Positions 54,475 through 63,701 are shown, counted from the first letter of the stretch. The stretch is DNA of 64,000 nucleotides from Acidobacteriota bacterium (GCA_021788095.1 JAJYLB010000003.1:62001-126000); one strand, 5' to 3'. Translations and numbers: made by a program. The notes: generated by a model from the sequence alone, not told the origin.

Positions 54475-56349
54475 ATGGGTGCTGCCGACCCAGGCGACAA
54501 TCTGATCGAGTTCGGGCCCTTTCGCGTCGATCTTCAAACAGGCGAGTTGCACAAGGGCCAGCTCAGGGTCAGATTGCAGCAACAGCCCCTGGAAATCCTC
54601 AAACTCTTGCTTGAACGGCGCGGCGGCCTGGTCACTCGGGAGGAACTGCGCAGCCGGTTGTGGTCCGACGGCACCAGCGTTGATTTCGCCCACAGCCTGA
54701 ATACCGCGGTACGTAAGCTCCGCCAGGCACTCGACGACGACGCGGACCGCCCGCACGTCCTCGAAACCCTTCCACGACGCGGATATCGGCTAATCGTTCC
54801 AGTTGCGCCGAGCAGACTACTCCCGCCGGTTCCAGGCCCCCCTCCCCCGCCTGCCCGCGCACGAATCTGGAACCTGCGAAATGCGGTCATCGCCGGGGCT
54901 CTTCTATTCGGCTTATGGGCAGGGGCTTTCTGGCTATGGAATTCGCGCCTTCCGACGGCGACCGCCTCGAAGCGAGTCATGCTGGTGGTATTGCCGTTCG
55001 ACAATCTCACCGGAAGCCAGGATAGGGAGTATTTGAGCGACGGGGTGACCGAGGAGATCAACACCCAACTGGCACAACTCGATCCGGCGCACCTGGGCGT
55101 GATTGCCAAGACCTCGGCGATGAAGTTCACGGGCCGGAACCAGGACCTCTCGGCGGTAAGCCGGGAATTGAAGGTCGACTACGTCCTGGAGGGCACCGTG
55201 CGCTCAAGTCCCGCACGCCTGAGAGTCACAGTGCAGCTGGTTCGTGTCCACGACCGAATGGAGCTTTGGGCTGAGGAATACGACGGAAACTTGCGCGATC
55301 TGCTCCCCTTCGAATACGGCGTGGCCGAGCGCACGGCGGAGGCATTGAGCCTCAAGCTGCTTCCCGCGGCGCGCAACCGCCAAGCTGCTCTGCGTGCCGT
55401 CAAGCCGGAGGCCCGCGAAGCGTACCTGCGGGCCCGCTTCCTCCTCTCGCAGGGAGACTCCCGAAGGTTCCAAGATGCGCTGAAGGACTTCCAAGAAGCG
55501 GCGCAAGAGGACCCCAACTATGCAGAGGCCTATGCGGGCATTGCGGAGTCGTACCTTTTCCTCAGCGGCTACGGGCTCCTTCCCCACGCCGAGGTGATGT
55601 CGAAGGCCAAGTCCGCGGCGCTCAAGGCGCTGGACCTTGACGGAACTCTGACCGACGCCCGTGTGACACTGGCCGACATTCGCTGGGAATATGACTGGAA
55701 CATTCGCGCAGCGGGGGATGATTTCCGCCGCGCCGTGGAAGGCGACCCCAATAGCGCCCTCGCTCATCAGTGGTTCGCGGACTACCTTGCGTCGCTGGGG
55801 GAATTCGACGCGGCCATCGCGCAGCTCGAGAGGGCCTTGGAACTCGATCCGGTGTCTCCCAACACCACTGTGGACCTGGGTCGCGCCTATTACTTCGCGC
55901 GGCAATACGATCTTGCCATTGCCCAATTTCGGAAGACTCTCGAATTGCAGCCGAACTTCGCTCGGGCGCACAGCCAGCTCGGATTGGCCCTATTGGAGAA
56001 GGGCCAATATGACGAAGCCATCGCCGAACTGCGCACCGGTATGGGTGGTGTGCCTGCCGGGCACAGCATCTGGTTGGGCTACGCCTATGCGCGCGCGGGC
56101 AAGAAAGCCGAGGCCAGAAAGCAGCTTGCCGCCCAGATCGAAAATTGGAATCAGTCCCACACCGGCGCCGACGGCATCGCGCTTACTTATGCAGGTCTGG
56201 GAAACAAAGACCAGGCGTTCGCGTGGCTCGAAAAGGACTTCGCAGCCCACGGGCCCATCCACATGCTCAAGGCTTGGCCCTATTGGGATTCTTTGCGCTC
56301 GGATCCTCGATACGGTGACTTGCTGCGGCGCATCGGCCTGCCCTCATAG
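54475..56349 (+). CDS. CadC-like winged-helix transcription factor with membrane helix and TPRs
   Basis: 624 residues. Residues 10-110 form an OmpR/PhoB-type DNA-binding domain (FGPFRVDLQTGELHKGQLRVRL, LVTREELRSRLWSDGTSVDF, LETLPRRGYRLIVPV). One membrane helix follows (NAVIAGALLFGLWAGAFWLW). The periplasmic part starts with a FlgO/adenylate-cyclase-like module (VLPFDNLTGSQDREYLSDGVTEEINTQLAQL, VDYVLEGTVRSS) and then TPRs (LERALELDPVSPNTTVDLGRAYYFARQYDLAIAQFRKTLEL). Probably senses outside conditions and acts on DNA from the membrane. Near the kinase/TPR gene. Confidence 0.92.
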   Translation: MGAADPGDNLIEFGPFRVDLQTGELHKGQLRVRLQQQPLEILKLLLERRGGLVTREELRSRLWSDGTSVDFAHSLNTAVRKLRQALDDDADRPHVLETLPRRGYRLIVPVAPSRLLPPVPGPPPPPARARIWNLRNAVIAGALLFGLWAGAFWLWNSRLPTATASKRVMLVVLPFDNLTGSQDREYLSDGVTEEINTQLAQLDPAHLGVIAKTSAMKFTGRNQDLSAVSRELKVDYVLEGTVRSSPARLRVTVQLVRVHDRMELWAEEYDGNLRDLLPFEYGVAERTAEALSLKLLPAARNRQAALRAVKPEAREAYLRARFLLSQGDSRRFQDALKDFQEAAQEDPNYAEAYAGIAESYLFLSGYGLLPHAEVMSKAKSAALKALDLDGTLTDARVTLADIRWEYDWNIRAAGDDFRRAVEGDPNSALAHQWFADYLASLGEFDAAIAQLERALELDPVSPNTTVDLGRAYYFARQYDLAIAQFRKTLELQPNFARAHSQLGLALLEKGQYDEAIAELRTGMGGVPAGHSIWLGYAYARAGKKAEARKQLAAQIENWNQSHTGADGIALTYAGLGNKDQAFAWLEKDFAAHGPIHMLKAWPYWDSLRSDPRYGDLLRRIGLPS

Positions 56350-56445
56350 CCGGCCTGCTGCAAATCCGCGAAATGTGCTGCAGGGGTGGTGCGGCCGCGC
56401 GGGAATCGAGGCTGCAACACGATCCGGCCGCAGAGTTCGGCGAAG

Positions 56446-57534
56446 CTAGGATGAGGGAACGTGGGCGGGCAACGCCGCTGCCTGCTCGATCGAGGCGAGC
56501 TGGCCGCAGGCGGCCATGACGTCGCGCCCGCGGGAATCGCGAACGAAGACAGGGACGCCGCGACCCAAAAGCGCGCGGCGAAATTCCTCCACCGCTCCCG
56601 GCTCGGGTATTCGGTAGGGCAATTCGCCCGGATTCCACGGAATCAGGTTCACCTTGGCGCGCAGGCTGGAGAGCAAGCGCGCGACCCGGCGGGCGTCATC
56701 GGGACTGTCGTTACATCCGCCCAGGAGGACGTATTCGAAGGTGAGCCTCTCCCACGAGCGAAGCGGGTAGCGGCGGCAAGCGGCCAGCAGTTCCCCAAGC
56801 GGGTATTTGCGGTTGATCGGCATGAGGCGGGAGCGCTGTTCGTCGTTCGAGGCGTTGAGCGAGATCGCCAGCTTGGGCCGGACGCGCTCTCCGGCCAGCC
56901 GGTCGATTCCCGGCAAGATGCCCGAGGTGGAAAGCGTAACGCGGCGCGGCGCAAGCGCCATGCCGGCGGGGTCCAGCAGGATGCGCGTCGCCTGAAGCGT
57001 CGCGTCGTAATTCAGCAGAGGCTCGCCCTGACCCATGTAGACGACGTTGGTGCGCGGAGCGAGCCGGGTGGCGTTTTCCGCGAGCGCCACCAGCACCTGG
57101 GTGAGGATTTCGCCTGCGGTGAGATTGCGAACGAGGCCGAGCGTCGCCGTAAGGCAGAAGCGGCAATTCACCGCGCAGCCGGCTTGCGTCGAAACGCAAA
57201 TGGTTTGCCGGTCCTCGCTCGGCATGAAAACCGTCTCGATCGCCGTGGGAGCGGGCGAGTGGCTCGCGCCGCTTTCGGGCGCCGGGCCGAGTGCGAGCAG
57301 ATAGCGCACCGAGCGGTCAACCGATTCGTGCCGGCGCGCGACACGCGGCAGCTCGACCGAAGCTTCGGCGGCAAGCCGCCGGCGCAAGGGAGCCGGCAAA
57401 ACGGTCATCCGCGCAAGGTCGAGTTGGCGCTCGGCGTACAGGGAGTGGTAAAGCTGGGCGCCGCGGTAGTCCGGCTCGCCCAGGGAAACAGCCAGCGCGC
57501 GAAGCTCTTCGAGCGATTTGCCTAGCAGGTCCAC
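56446..57534 (-). CDS. rlmN: dual-specificity 23S rRNA/tRNA A2 methyltransferase RlmN
   Basis: 362 residues. Radical SAM cluster motif QAGCAVNCRFCLTATLG, VYMGQGEPLLN, ISLNASNDEQRSRLMPINRKYPL and the C-terminal VFVRDSRGRDVMAACGQL, whose Cys is the second catalytic residue. RlmN methylates A2503 of 23S rRNA and A37 of some tRNAs. The N-terminal domain (LRALAVSLGEPDYRGAQLYHSLYAERQLDL) matches the family. Stand-alone gene on the minus strand. Confidence 0.96.
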   Translation of the reverse strand: MDLLGKSLEELRALAVSLGEPDYRGAQLYHSLYAERQLDLARMTVLPAPLRRRLAAEASVELPRVARRHESVDRSVRYLLALGPAPESGASHSPAPTAIETVFMPSEDRQTICVSTQAGCAVNCRFCLTATLGLVRNLTAGEILTQVLVALAENATRLAPRTNVVYMGQGEPLLNYDATLQATRILLDPAGMALAPRRVTLSTSGILPGIDRLAGERVRPKLAISLNASNDEQRSRLMPINRKYPLGELLAACRRYPLRSWERLTFEYVLLGGCNDSPDDARRVARLLSSLRAKVNLIPWNPGELPYRIPEPGAVEEFRRALLGRGVPVFVRDSRGRDVMAACGQLASIEQAAALPAHVPSS

Positions 57535-57594
57535 GAACGTGGTTTAGTGCGTCACAGAAACCATTGCACGGGGGCGAGCGCTAAGCTCGTGTCG

Positions 57595-57614
57595 TGCCGG
57601 GCTTTAGCCCGGCA
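57595..57614. repeat. hairpin TGCCGGGCT-TT-AGCCCGGCA
   Basis: A perfect 9-bp stem with a 2-base loop in the divergent gap between rlmN and the M16 peptidase gene. It resembles the other palindromic units of the window in form, not in exact sequence. Confidence 0.5.
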
Positions 57615-57806
57615 TGCCGCGTAAACCCATTTCCGATGCCCACGAGTAGCGCGACGCGGGGAAAAACCATCATAACATGCCCGTCCCCGGGATCCCGGCC
57701 TCCGCTCGGCCGGCAGGGGCATTCGGCTTGCCGGTATGTCACAATAGTGCCTGGGCTCCCTTCCTCCTTCGGGGCTCGGCCTCAAGAGAAAAAGTCAAGG
57801 ACCGTG

Positions 57807-59081
57807 ATGAACGAACTCGACGCCGTGCGAAGAACGGTACTGCCGAATGGTCTGACCGTAATCACCGAGCGCATGCCTCAGTTTCGCTCGGTTTCCGTCG
57901 GGATCTGGATACGTACAGGCTCCCGAAGCGAACCCGAGGAAATCACCGGGGTGTCGCACTTCATCGAGCACATGGTGTTCAAGGGCACCGAGCGGCGCTC
58001 CTGCGAGGAGATCGCCGGAACGATGGACTCGGTGGGCGGGATGCTCGATGCGTTCACCACCAAGGAAACCGTCTGTTTCAGCGCGAAGGTCCTGGACCAG
58101 CACCTTCCGCTCGCCTTCGATGTGATCTCCGACATGATGCTCCGCCCGCTCTTTCCCGAGCCGGAAATCGAGCGCGAAAAAAAGGTGGTGCTCGAAGAGA
58201 TCAAGATGGACGAGGACAACCCCGAAGCGCTGATCAACGAGGAGTTCCTCCAGGGCTTCTGGAAAGGCCATCCGCTCGGCCGGCCGATTCTCGGCACGCG
58301 GGAAACGGTCGGGAAATTCGATCGAACGAGCGTTTTCGGGTGGTTCCGGCGCTCCTACACCCCCAACGAAATGGTGATTGCGGCCGCGGGGAACGTGGAG
58401 CACGAGCGGCTGGTGGAACTCGCCGCAGGGGCCTTTGGGGCGCTGGCCTGCGGAGCGGACGGCAGCCGTCGCGTGCCGCCCCAGCCCCAGGCGCCCGTGC
58501 TGGTGCGGCGCAAGCCGGAGCTCGGACAGGCCCACATCTGCCTGGGCGTGCCGGCATGCGCGGTGACCGATCCGCAGCGATACCCGGCTGCGCTGCTGAA
58601 CAGCGTTCTGGGAGGGGGCATGTCCTCGCGCCTGTTCCAGAATATTCGCGAGCGGCAGGGACTGGCCTACGCGGTGTTCAGCGAGGTGACTCCCTACCAC
58701 GACGCGGGCTTGCTCAGCGTCTATGCGGGGACGGGAGCCGGCATGGTGGAACAGGTCGTTCGCTCGGTCATGGCGGAATTCCGGCGGCTGAAGGAAGAGC
58801 CGGTCGCTCCCGAAGAGCTGCGCCGAGCCAAAGAGCAGCTCAAGGGTTCGATGACGCTTTCGCTCGAATCCACCGGAGCGCGCATGGGCAACCGGGCGCG
58901 GCAGGAGATCTATTTCGGCCGATTCTATTCCCTCGAGGAGACTTTCTCATTCGTCGACGCGGTCACCGCCGCCGATGTCCAAGCTCTCGCCCGCCAACTC
59001 CTCGCTCCCGAACGCATCGCCTTCGCCGCCCTCGGCCCGCTCGACGGTTTCCGGCCCAGCCGCGAGTTGCTGGCATGCTGA
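57807..59081 (+). CDS. M16-family zinc peptidase
   Basis: 424 residues from ATG 57807 (MNELDAVRRTVLPNGLTVIT); the track start 71 codons earlier is rejected. The inverted zinc motif HxxEH is in TGVSHFIEHMVFKGTERRS, with the downstream Glu in VVLEEIKMDEDNPEALINEE. The C-terminal half has the non-catalytic M16 fold (NSVLGGGMSSRLFQNIRERQGLAYAVF). Related to mitochondrial processing peptidase and PqqL; the bacterial substrate is usually unknown. It is followed by the MBL-fold gene. Confidence 0.95.
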   Translation: MNELDAVRRTVLPNGLTVITERMPQFRSVSVGIWIRTGSRSEPEEITGVSHFIEHMVFKGTERRSCEEIAGTMDSVGGMLDAFTTKETVCFSAKVLDQHLPLAFDVISDMMLRPLFPEPEIEREKKVVLEEIKMDEDNPEALINEEFLQGFWKGHPLGRPILGTRETVGKFDRTSVFGWFRRSYTPNEMVIAAAGNVEHERLVELAAGAFGALACGADGSRRVPPQPQAPVLVRRKPELGQAHICLGVPACAVTDPQRYPAALLNSVLGGGMSSRLFQNIRERQGLAYAVFSEVTPYHDAGLLSVYAGTGAGMVEQVVRSVMAEFRRLKEEPVAPEELRRAKEQLKGSMTLSLESTGARMGNRARQEIYFGRFYSLEETFSFVDAVTAADVQALARQLLAPERIAFAALGPLDGFRPSRELLAC

Positions 59082-59100
59082 CCATGGCCGGAAACGGGCG

Positions 59101-59129
59101 TTGACGCAAGCCCTGCGCTTTGCCATCAT
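59101..59129 (+). promoter_or_regulatory. candidate promoter of the MBL-fold hydrolase gene
   Basis: TTGACG at 59101 and CATCAT at 59124 are 17 bp apart. Transcription would then begin about 59136, downstream of every other in-frame start-like codon except those inside the gene. Confidence 0.4.
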
Positions 59130-59162
59130 CCACTGGGAAAGGGTTCTAGGGGGAGCGCGGCG

Positions 59163-59972
59163 ATTTCTCTAAGAATCACGATTCTGGCGTCGGGAAGCTC
59201 GGGCAATGCGACCCTGGTGGAAACCAGCCGAACGCGCCTGCTGGTGGATGCCGGACTCTCTCGCCGTGAAACCATGCGCAGAATCACGGGGCTTGGCCTC
59301 ACCACCGAGCCCCTGGACGCCATCCTCATCTCCCACGAACACACCGACCACTCGAGTGGCTTGCCGGCTATCGCGAAACAGGCCCGCTGCCCCGTGTTTC
59401 TGACCAAGCCGACGCATCGGGAAATTTGCCGGATTTTGCCGGAAGAGAGTGGCCGGAGCGTCGAGCGCGTCGAGCACATCGCCGGCGGGGACGAGTGGAC
59501 GATTGGGGACATCGAGGTGAACGCCTTCTCCATCCCGCACGATGCCGCCGATCCGGTTGGCTACACGCTCCGCGCCGAAGGCTTCAAAATCGCGTTGGTG
59601 ACCGATCTCGGCTACCTGCCGGAACTCGTGAAATTCCATCTGCGCGGCGCCGATTGCCTTGTCCTGGAATCGAATCACGATCTCGAGATGCTCAAGGTGG
59701 GGCCCTATCCGTGGGCGGTGAAGCAGCGGGTGATGAGCCGCACCGGCCACCTGTCGAATCACGTGGTCAGCGAATTCCTCGCCGACCCGGAAGCGTTCGA
59801 TGCCCGGCCCCGCCATCTGGTGTTGGCGCATCTGTCGGAAAACAACAACACCCCGGAACTGGCCAAGATCTCCGCCGAAGAGGCGCTGGGCCGCCGCCCC
59901 GCGGAGGCGGCATTCCAAGGCGAGCTGCTCGTCGCCTCCCAAAGCGTTCCCCTCGGCCCGTTCACGCTTTGA
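59163..59972 (+). CDS. MBL-fold metal-dependent hydrolase (WalJ/YycJ-like), probable ATT start
   Basis: 269 residues if started at ATT 59163. The family begins MSLRxxxLASGSSGNATLV, and here the in-frame sequence reads ISLRITILASGSSGNATLVE with AGGGGGAG seven bases before the ATT. No ATG, GTG or TTG lies in the conserved N-terminus, and the track start at 59217 would remove the first strand. Metal ligands: ISHEHTDHSSGL, SIPHDAADPVGY, LVTDLGYL, SNHD and LAHLSENN. WalJ-type exonucleases act with WalR systems; the role here is unknown. Confidence 0.85.
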   Translation: MSLRITILASGSSGNATLVETSRTRLLVDAGLSRRETMRRITGLGLTTEPLDAILISHEHTDHSSGLPAIAKQARCPVFLTKPTHREICRILPEESGRSVERVEHIAGGDEWTIGDIEVNAFSIPHDAADPVGYTLRAEGFKIALVTDLGYLPELVKFHLRGADCLVLESNHDLEMLKVGPYPWAVKQRVMSRTGHLSNHVVSEFLADPEAFDARPRHLVLAHLSENNNTPELAKISAEEALGRRPAEAAFQGELLVASQSVPLGPFTL

Positions 59973-60183
59973 CGCCCTGGGTTTCGCGACCCCTACTCGT
60001 CGCTGGCAGCCTCCTCGCCGGCGCCCTGCTTGGCCAAAGGAGTCGCCTCATGAGGCCACCTGACGTCGATCCTGAATTGGTCTTTTGCCGCTGGACGGCT
60101 CCGATCGGTTCTTTGTCCATGGAGGATGCTTCGGAAGCGGCCGCCAACAGAACGTGACCGCAGGGTTTGCAGGAGGAAGGAAC

Positions 60184-61407
60184 ATGCGAGGGAAATCGAT
60201 AGTTTTCGTCGCGGCCGCGCTAGGGCTGCTGGCGCTCTTTCCGCAAACAGAATTCGCTCAGGAGCCGCAACGGGCACGGGACTTGGGCGTGCCTTTTGAA
60301 GGCGCGCCGGGACCCCGTGATGCCATCACTGATGTGAAGGGCGTCGAAGTCGGCTACACCACGCTGATTTCCGGGTCGGGGAAGCTCATTGTCGGCCAGG
60401 GACCCGTGCGGACAGGAGTGACCGCGGTGCTGCCGCGCGGCAAGGCGTTCAAAGACCCGGTTTTCGCCGGTTTCTTCTCCCAAAACGGCAATGGCGAGAT
60501 GACGGGAATCCATTGGGTGAAGGAATCGGGCTTTCTGGAAGGGCCGATCATGGTCACCAACACGCACAGCGTCGGCGTGGTGCGCGACGCGGTGATCGCG
60601 TGGGAAGTCAGGCATGGGGCGACGCAATATCCCTGGTCGTTGCCCGTGGTTGCGGAAACGTGGGACGGCTGGCTCAACGACATCAACGGCTTCCATGTGA
60701 GACCCGAAGATGCCTGGCACGCGATCGAGACGGCGGCATCGGGCCCGGTGGCCGAGGGCAACGTGGGCGGAGGGACCGGGATGATCTGCTTCGGATTCAA
60801 AGGGGGAACGGGAACGGCGTCTCGGGTGCTGCCGGCATCGGAGGGTGGCTATACCGTCGGCGTCCTGGTGCAATGCAACACCGGCTCGCGCAGTGAGTTG
60901 CGGATTGGCGGGGTTGCCGTGGGCAGGCACGTCCGGTTTCCGAAGCCTTACACGCAGCTTGGCGGGCCGGAACAAGGGCTCCCTGGGGCCGATACCGGCT
61001 CGATTATCATCGTGATAGCGACGGACGCGCCGCTCGTCTCGAAGGAACTCGACCGGCTGTGCAAGCGGGCGACTCTGGGGCTGGGCCGCGTGGGCGGCAC
61101 TTCGGGCGACGGGTCGGGCGATCTGTTCGTCTCTTTTTCCACGGCAAATCCTCGCGCCGATCCCGCGCGTGGCCAAGCGGCGAAAACGGCAGCCGGCGCG
61201 ACCGCGCCAGTGGACGTCCGCATGCTGCCGAATTGGGCGATGGACTCGCTCTTCAATGCCACAATCGAGGCGACCGAGGAAGCCATCATCAATGCTATGG
61301 TCGCCGCGCGCACGATGAAAGGAATCGACGACCACACCGTCCATGCCTTGCCGCGGCAGTTGCTCGAGCAGTTGATGCACGAAAAGCACGCCCCGGCGCC
61401 GTGGTAG
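60184..61407 (+). CDS. secreted P1-family (S58) aminopeptidase, DmpA-like
   Basis: 407 residues from ATG behind AGGAGGAAGG, with a Sec signal peptide (SIVFVAAALGLLALFPQTEFA). Ntn-type fold: ITDVKGVEVGYTTL, GIHWVKESGFLEGPIMVTNTHSVGVVRDAV, GNVGGGTGMICFGFKGGTGTASRV. The autoprocessing Gly-Ser site is in TSGDGSGDLFVSFST. DmpA-type enzymes release N-terminal D-Ala or beta-amino acids from peptides. The gene is bracketed by the MBL-fold gene and a copy of its 3' end. Confidence 0.93.
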   Translation: MRGKSIVFVAAALGLLALFPQTEFAQEPQRARDLGVPFEGAPGPRDAITDVKGVEVGYTTLISGSGKLIVGQGPVRTGVTAVLPRGKAFKDPVFAGFFSQNGNGEMTGIHWVKESGFLEGPIMVTNTHSVGVVRDAVIAWEVRHGATQYPWSLPVVAETWDGWLNDINGFHVRPEDAWHAIETAASGPVAEGNVGGGTGMICFGFKGGTGTASRVLPASEGGYTVGVLVQCNTGSRSELRIGGVAVGRHVRFPKPYTQLGGPEQGLPGADTGSIIIVIATDAPLVSKELDRLCKRATLGLGRVGGTSGDGSGDLFVSFSTANPRADPARGQAAKTAAGATAPVDVRMLPNWAMDSLFNATIEATEEAIINAMVAARTMKGIDDHTVHALPRQLLEQLMHEKHAPAPW

Positions 61408-61432
61408 CGGCGTGGCACGGGTGGGCGCTCCG

Positions 61433-61521
61433 TCGCGGGCCGCTGCCGCGCCGAGCGGACATCCCAAGACGAGATGCTTGTCGCCTCCCAAAGCGTTCCC
61501 CTCGGCCCGTTCGCCTATTAG
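61433..61521 (+). pseudogene. duplicated 3' end of the MBL-fold hydrolase gene
   Basis: The end reads EMLVASQSVPLGPFAY and a stop, against ELLVASQSVPLGPFTL in the intact gene. 33 bases (gtcgcctcccaaagcgttcc and onward) are identical in both copies (59931-59963 and 61480-61512), with weaker similarity for about 50 bases upstream. Only the tail of the gene is present. Confidence 0.8.
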
Positions 61522-61667
61522 GGTCCGTCTGGCTCCGCTGACATCCCGGCCGCGAGCCGCTCCCCAACGCTCCTCCCTGCATCGGGTATGATGGTGCCTC
61601 CTGCGAGGCTGCGGTGTTCGAGGCAGGAGCGTTGGGTGCCGAAACTTCGGAAGGAAGCGAGCGACCC

Positions 61668-62987
61668 GTGATTCCACGATACACGCGGCCGGAGATGGGC
61701 CGAATCTGGAGCGACGAGAACCGGTTTGCCAAGTGGCTGGAAGTCGAACTCGCCGCGGCGGAGACCCTGGCGGAAGCCGGAATCGTTCCCGCCGCCGCGG
61801 CGCGGCTGCTGCGCGAGCGCGCGCGGGTGGACGTCGCGCGCATTCTCGAACTCGAGGAGAAGGTCCGGCACGATGTGATTGCCTTCACGATGGCGGTGGG
61901 CGAGACGATTGGCGACCCCGCGACCGCGCGCTGGCTGCACTACGGCTTGACGTCGAACGACGTGGTGGACACGGCGCAGGCGCTGCAGGTTCGCGAGGCG
62001 TCGCGAGGGATCGAAGTGGGCCTCGCCAAGCTCGGCGAAGTGCTCGAGCGGCGCGCGTGGGAATTCAAGGATACGCCGCAAATCGGTCGCACGCACGGCG
62101 TCCATGCCGAGCCGATCACCTTCGGGCTCAAGCTGGCCAATTGGTACGACACGAACCGGCGCAACCAGGAGCGGTTCCGGCGCGCCGCGCGCGAGATGGA
62201 AGCAGGCAAGATCTCCGGCGCGGTGGGAAACGCCGCCCACCTCGGCCCGGAAACGGAAGAGAAGATTTGCCGCCGGCTGGGCCTCGACCCGGCGCCCATC
62301 GCTTCCCAGGTGATCGAGCGGGATCGCCACGCGCATTACCTCGACGGCCTGGCGCTCATCGCCGCCCAGCTCGAGCGGTTTGCGCTCGAGATTCGCCATT
62401 TGCAGCGCACCGAAGTGCGCGAAGCCGAAGAGCCTTTCGGCGGCGAGCAGCGCGGCAGCTCCGCGATGCCCCACAAACGCAATCCCGTCGGCTGCGAGCA
62501 GATCTGCGGCCTGGCGCGCGTGGTGCGAGCCAACGCGCAGGCGGCGCTCGAGAATGTCGCGCTCTGGCACGAGCGCGACATCTCGCACAGCTCGGTCGAG
62601 CGCGTGATCCTGCCCGATTCGACGATACTGGTGGATTACGCCTTGGCGCGGATGGCGGGCATCCTCTCGAAAATGCGCGTATTCCCCGAGCGCATGCGCC
62701 GGAACCTGGATTCGACGCACGGGCTGGTGTTTTCCGGAGTGCTGCTGCAAGACCTGGTGGAAGCCGGCGCGCCGCGCGACGACGCCTACCCATGGGTGCA
62801 ACAGCACGCCATGGCGGCGTGGGAGAGCGATGGGGACTTCCGCGCGCTCGTCTCGGCCGACGAGCGCATCCGCGGCGCCCTGGGCGAGGCGGGCCTCGCT
62901 CGCACGTTCGATCTGGGGCGCCAGCTTCGCTACGTGGACGCCATCTTCGCTCGAGTCTTCGGCAAGAAAGGGGCTGGCAGGACGTGA
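61668..62987 (+). CDS. purB: adenylosuccinate lyase
   Basis: 439 residues from GTG 61668 (VIPRYTRPEMGRIWSDENRF), with GGAAGGAAG upstream; the track start is 18 codons earlier. The lyase signature GEQRGSSAMPHKRNPVGCE holds the catalytic Ser loop. LHYGLTSNDVVDTAQAL and QIGRTHGVHAEPITFGLK (catalytic His) are also diagnostic. It acts twice in purine synthesis: SAICAR to AICAR, and adenylosuccinate to AMP. No other purine gene is near. Confidence 0.97.
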   Translation: MIPRYTRPEMGRIWSDENRFAKWLEVELAAAETLAEAGIVPAAAARLLRERARVDVARILELEEKVRHDVIAFTMAVGETIGDPATARWLHYGLTSNDVVDTAQALQVREASRGIEVGLAKLGEVLERRAWEFKDTPQIGRTHGVHAEPITFGLKLANWYDTNRRNQERFRRAAREMEAGKISGAVGNAAHLGPETEEKICRRLGLDPAPIASQVIERDRHAHYLDGLALIAAQLERFALEIRHLQRTEVREAEEPFGGEQRGSSAMPHKRNPVGCEQICGLARVVRANAQAALENVALWHERDISHSSVERVILPDSTILVDYALARMAGILSKMRVFPERMRRNLDSTHGLVFSGVLLQDLVEAGAPRDDAYPWVQQHAMAAWESDGDFRALVSADERIRGALGEAGLARTFDLGRQLRYVDAIFARVFGKKGAGRT

Positions 62988-63062
62988 TAGGGAGCTGCGA
63001 AAGGCCCATGAAATCTTCGTTCAGGATGACAGCCCTAATGCGGAATGCGCGCCAGGTGTGGG

Positions 63063-63623
63063 TTATCCCTGCGAGCGCTGCACGTACCGAGCTTCGCTCG
63101 TGTCGACCCGGACCTTGTCTCCCACGTTGATGAAGGGCGGAACCTGAATCGTCAGGCCGGTTTCGAGCTTCGCCGGCTTCATCACCGAGCTGGCCGTGGC
63201 CTTCTGGATGCCCGGCTCGGTCTCGACCACCGCCAAATCCACCGTATCGGGGAGTTCGACGCCAATCGGCTTGCTTTCGAAAAATTCCAGCTTCACGGGC
63301 AGGTTCGGCACGAGGAATTCCACGGCTTCGCCCAGCAGCTCGCTGGTGAGCGCGATCTGCTCGTAATTTTCCAGATTCATGAAGTGGTAGCCCTGGGCGT
63401 CGTTGTAGAGGAATTCGAAATCGATTTCGTCGAGAATCGCCCGGTCCACCGAATCCTCGGCGCGGAACTTGTAATCGATGATGGCGCCGGTGCGGAGATT
63501 GCGCATTCGGGTCTGCATCGCGCCCCGCTTGTTGCCCGGGGTACGGTGCTCGACGCTGAAGACGGAATACAAATCGCCTTCGTGCTGAATGATCATGCCA
63601 GGACGCAGTTGCGTTGCTTTCAT
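63063..63623 (-). CDS. efp: elongation factor P
   Basis: 186 residues from the ATG giving MKATQLRPGMIIQHEGDLYS, with GAGGA upstream. Three EF-P beta-barrel domains are visible: RGAMQTRMRNLRTGAIIDYKFRAEDSVDRAILDE, GYHFMNLENYEQIALTSELLG and VDLAVVETEPGIQKATASSVMKPAKLETGLTIQVPPFINVGDKVRVDT. EF-P relieves stalling at polyproline. The tip loop, where E. coli has PGKG with the modified Lys34, reads TPGNKRGAM, so it is one residue longer. Confidence 0.96.
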   Translation of the reverse strand: MKATQLRPGMIIQHEGDLYSVFSVEHRTPGNKRGAMQTRMRNLRTGAIIDYKFRAEDSVDRAILDEIDFEFLYNDAQGYHFMNLENYEQIALTSELLGEAVEFLVPNLPVKLEFFESKPIGVELPDTVDLAVVETEPGIQKATASSVMKPAKLETGLTIQVPPFINVGDKVRVDTSEARYVQRSQG

Positions 63624-63701
63624 TCCTCGGTAGCTCCCGGAAAACCTGCGGCGCTTCGCGCAGGGGGAATGCGCGGAATCGGCTTTCTTGAAACCGCAAC
63701 C

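Noticed and set aside
54417-54475. TTGACT as a promoter for the CadC-like gene
   Set aside because: No acceptable -10 box at 15-19 bp spacing.
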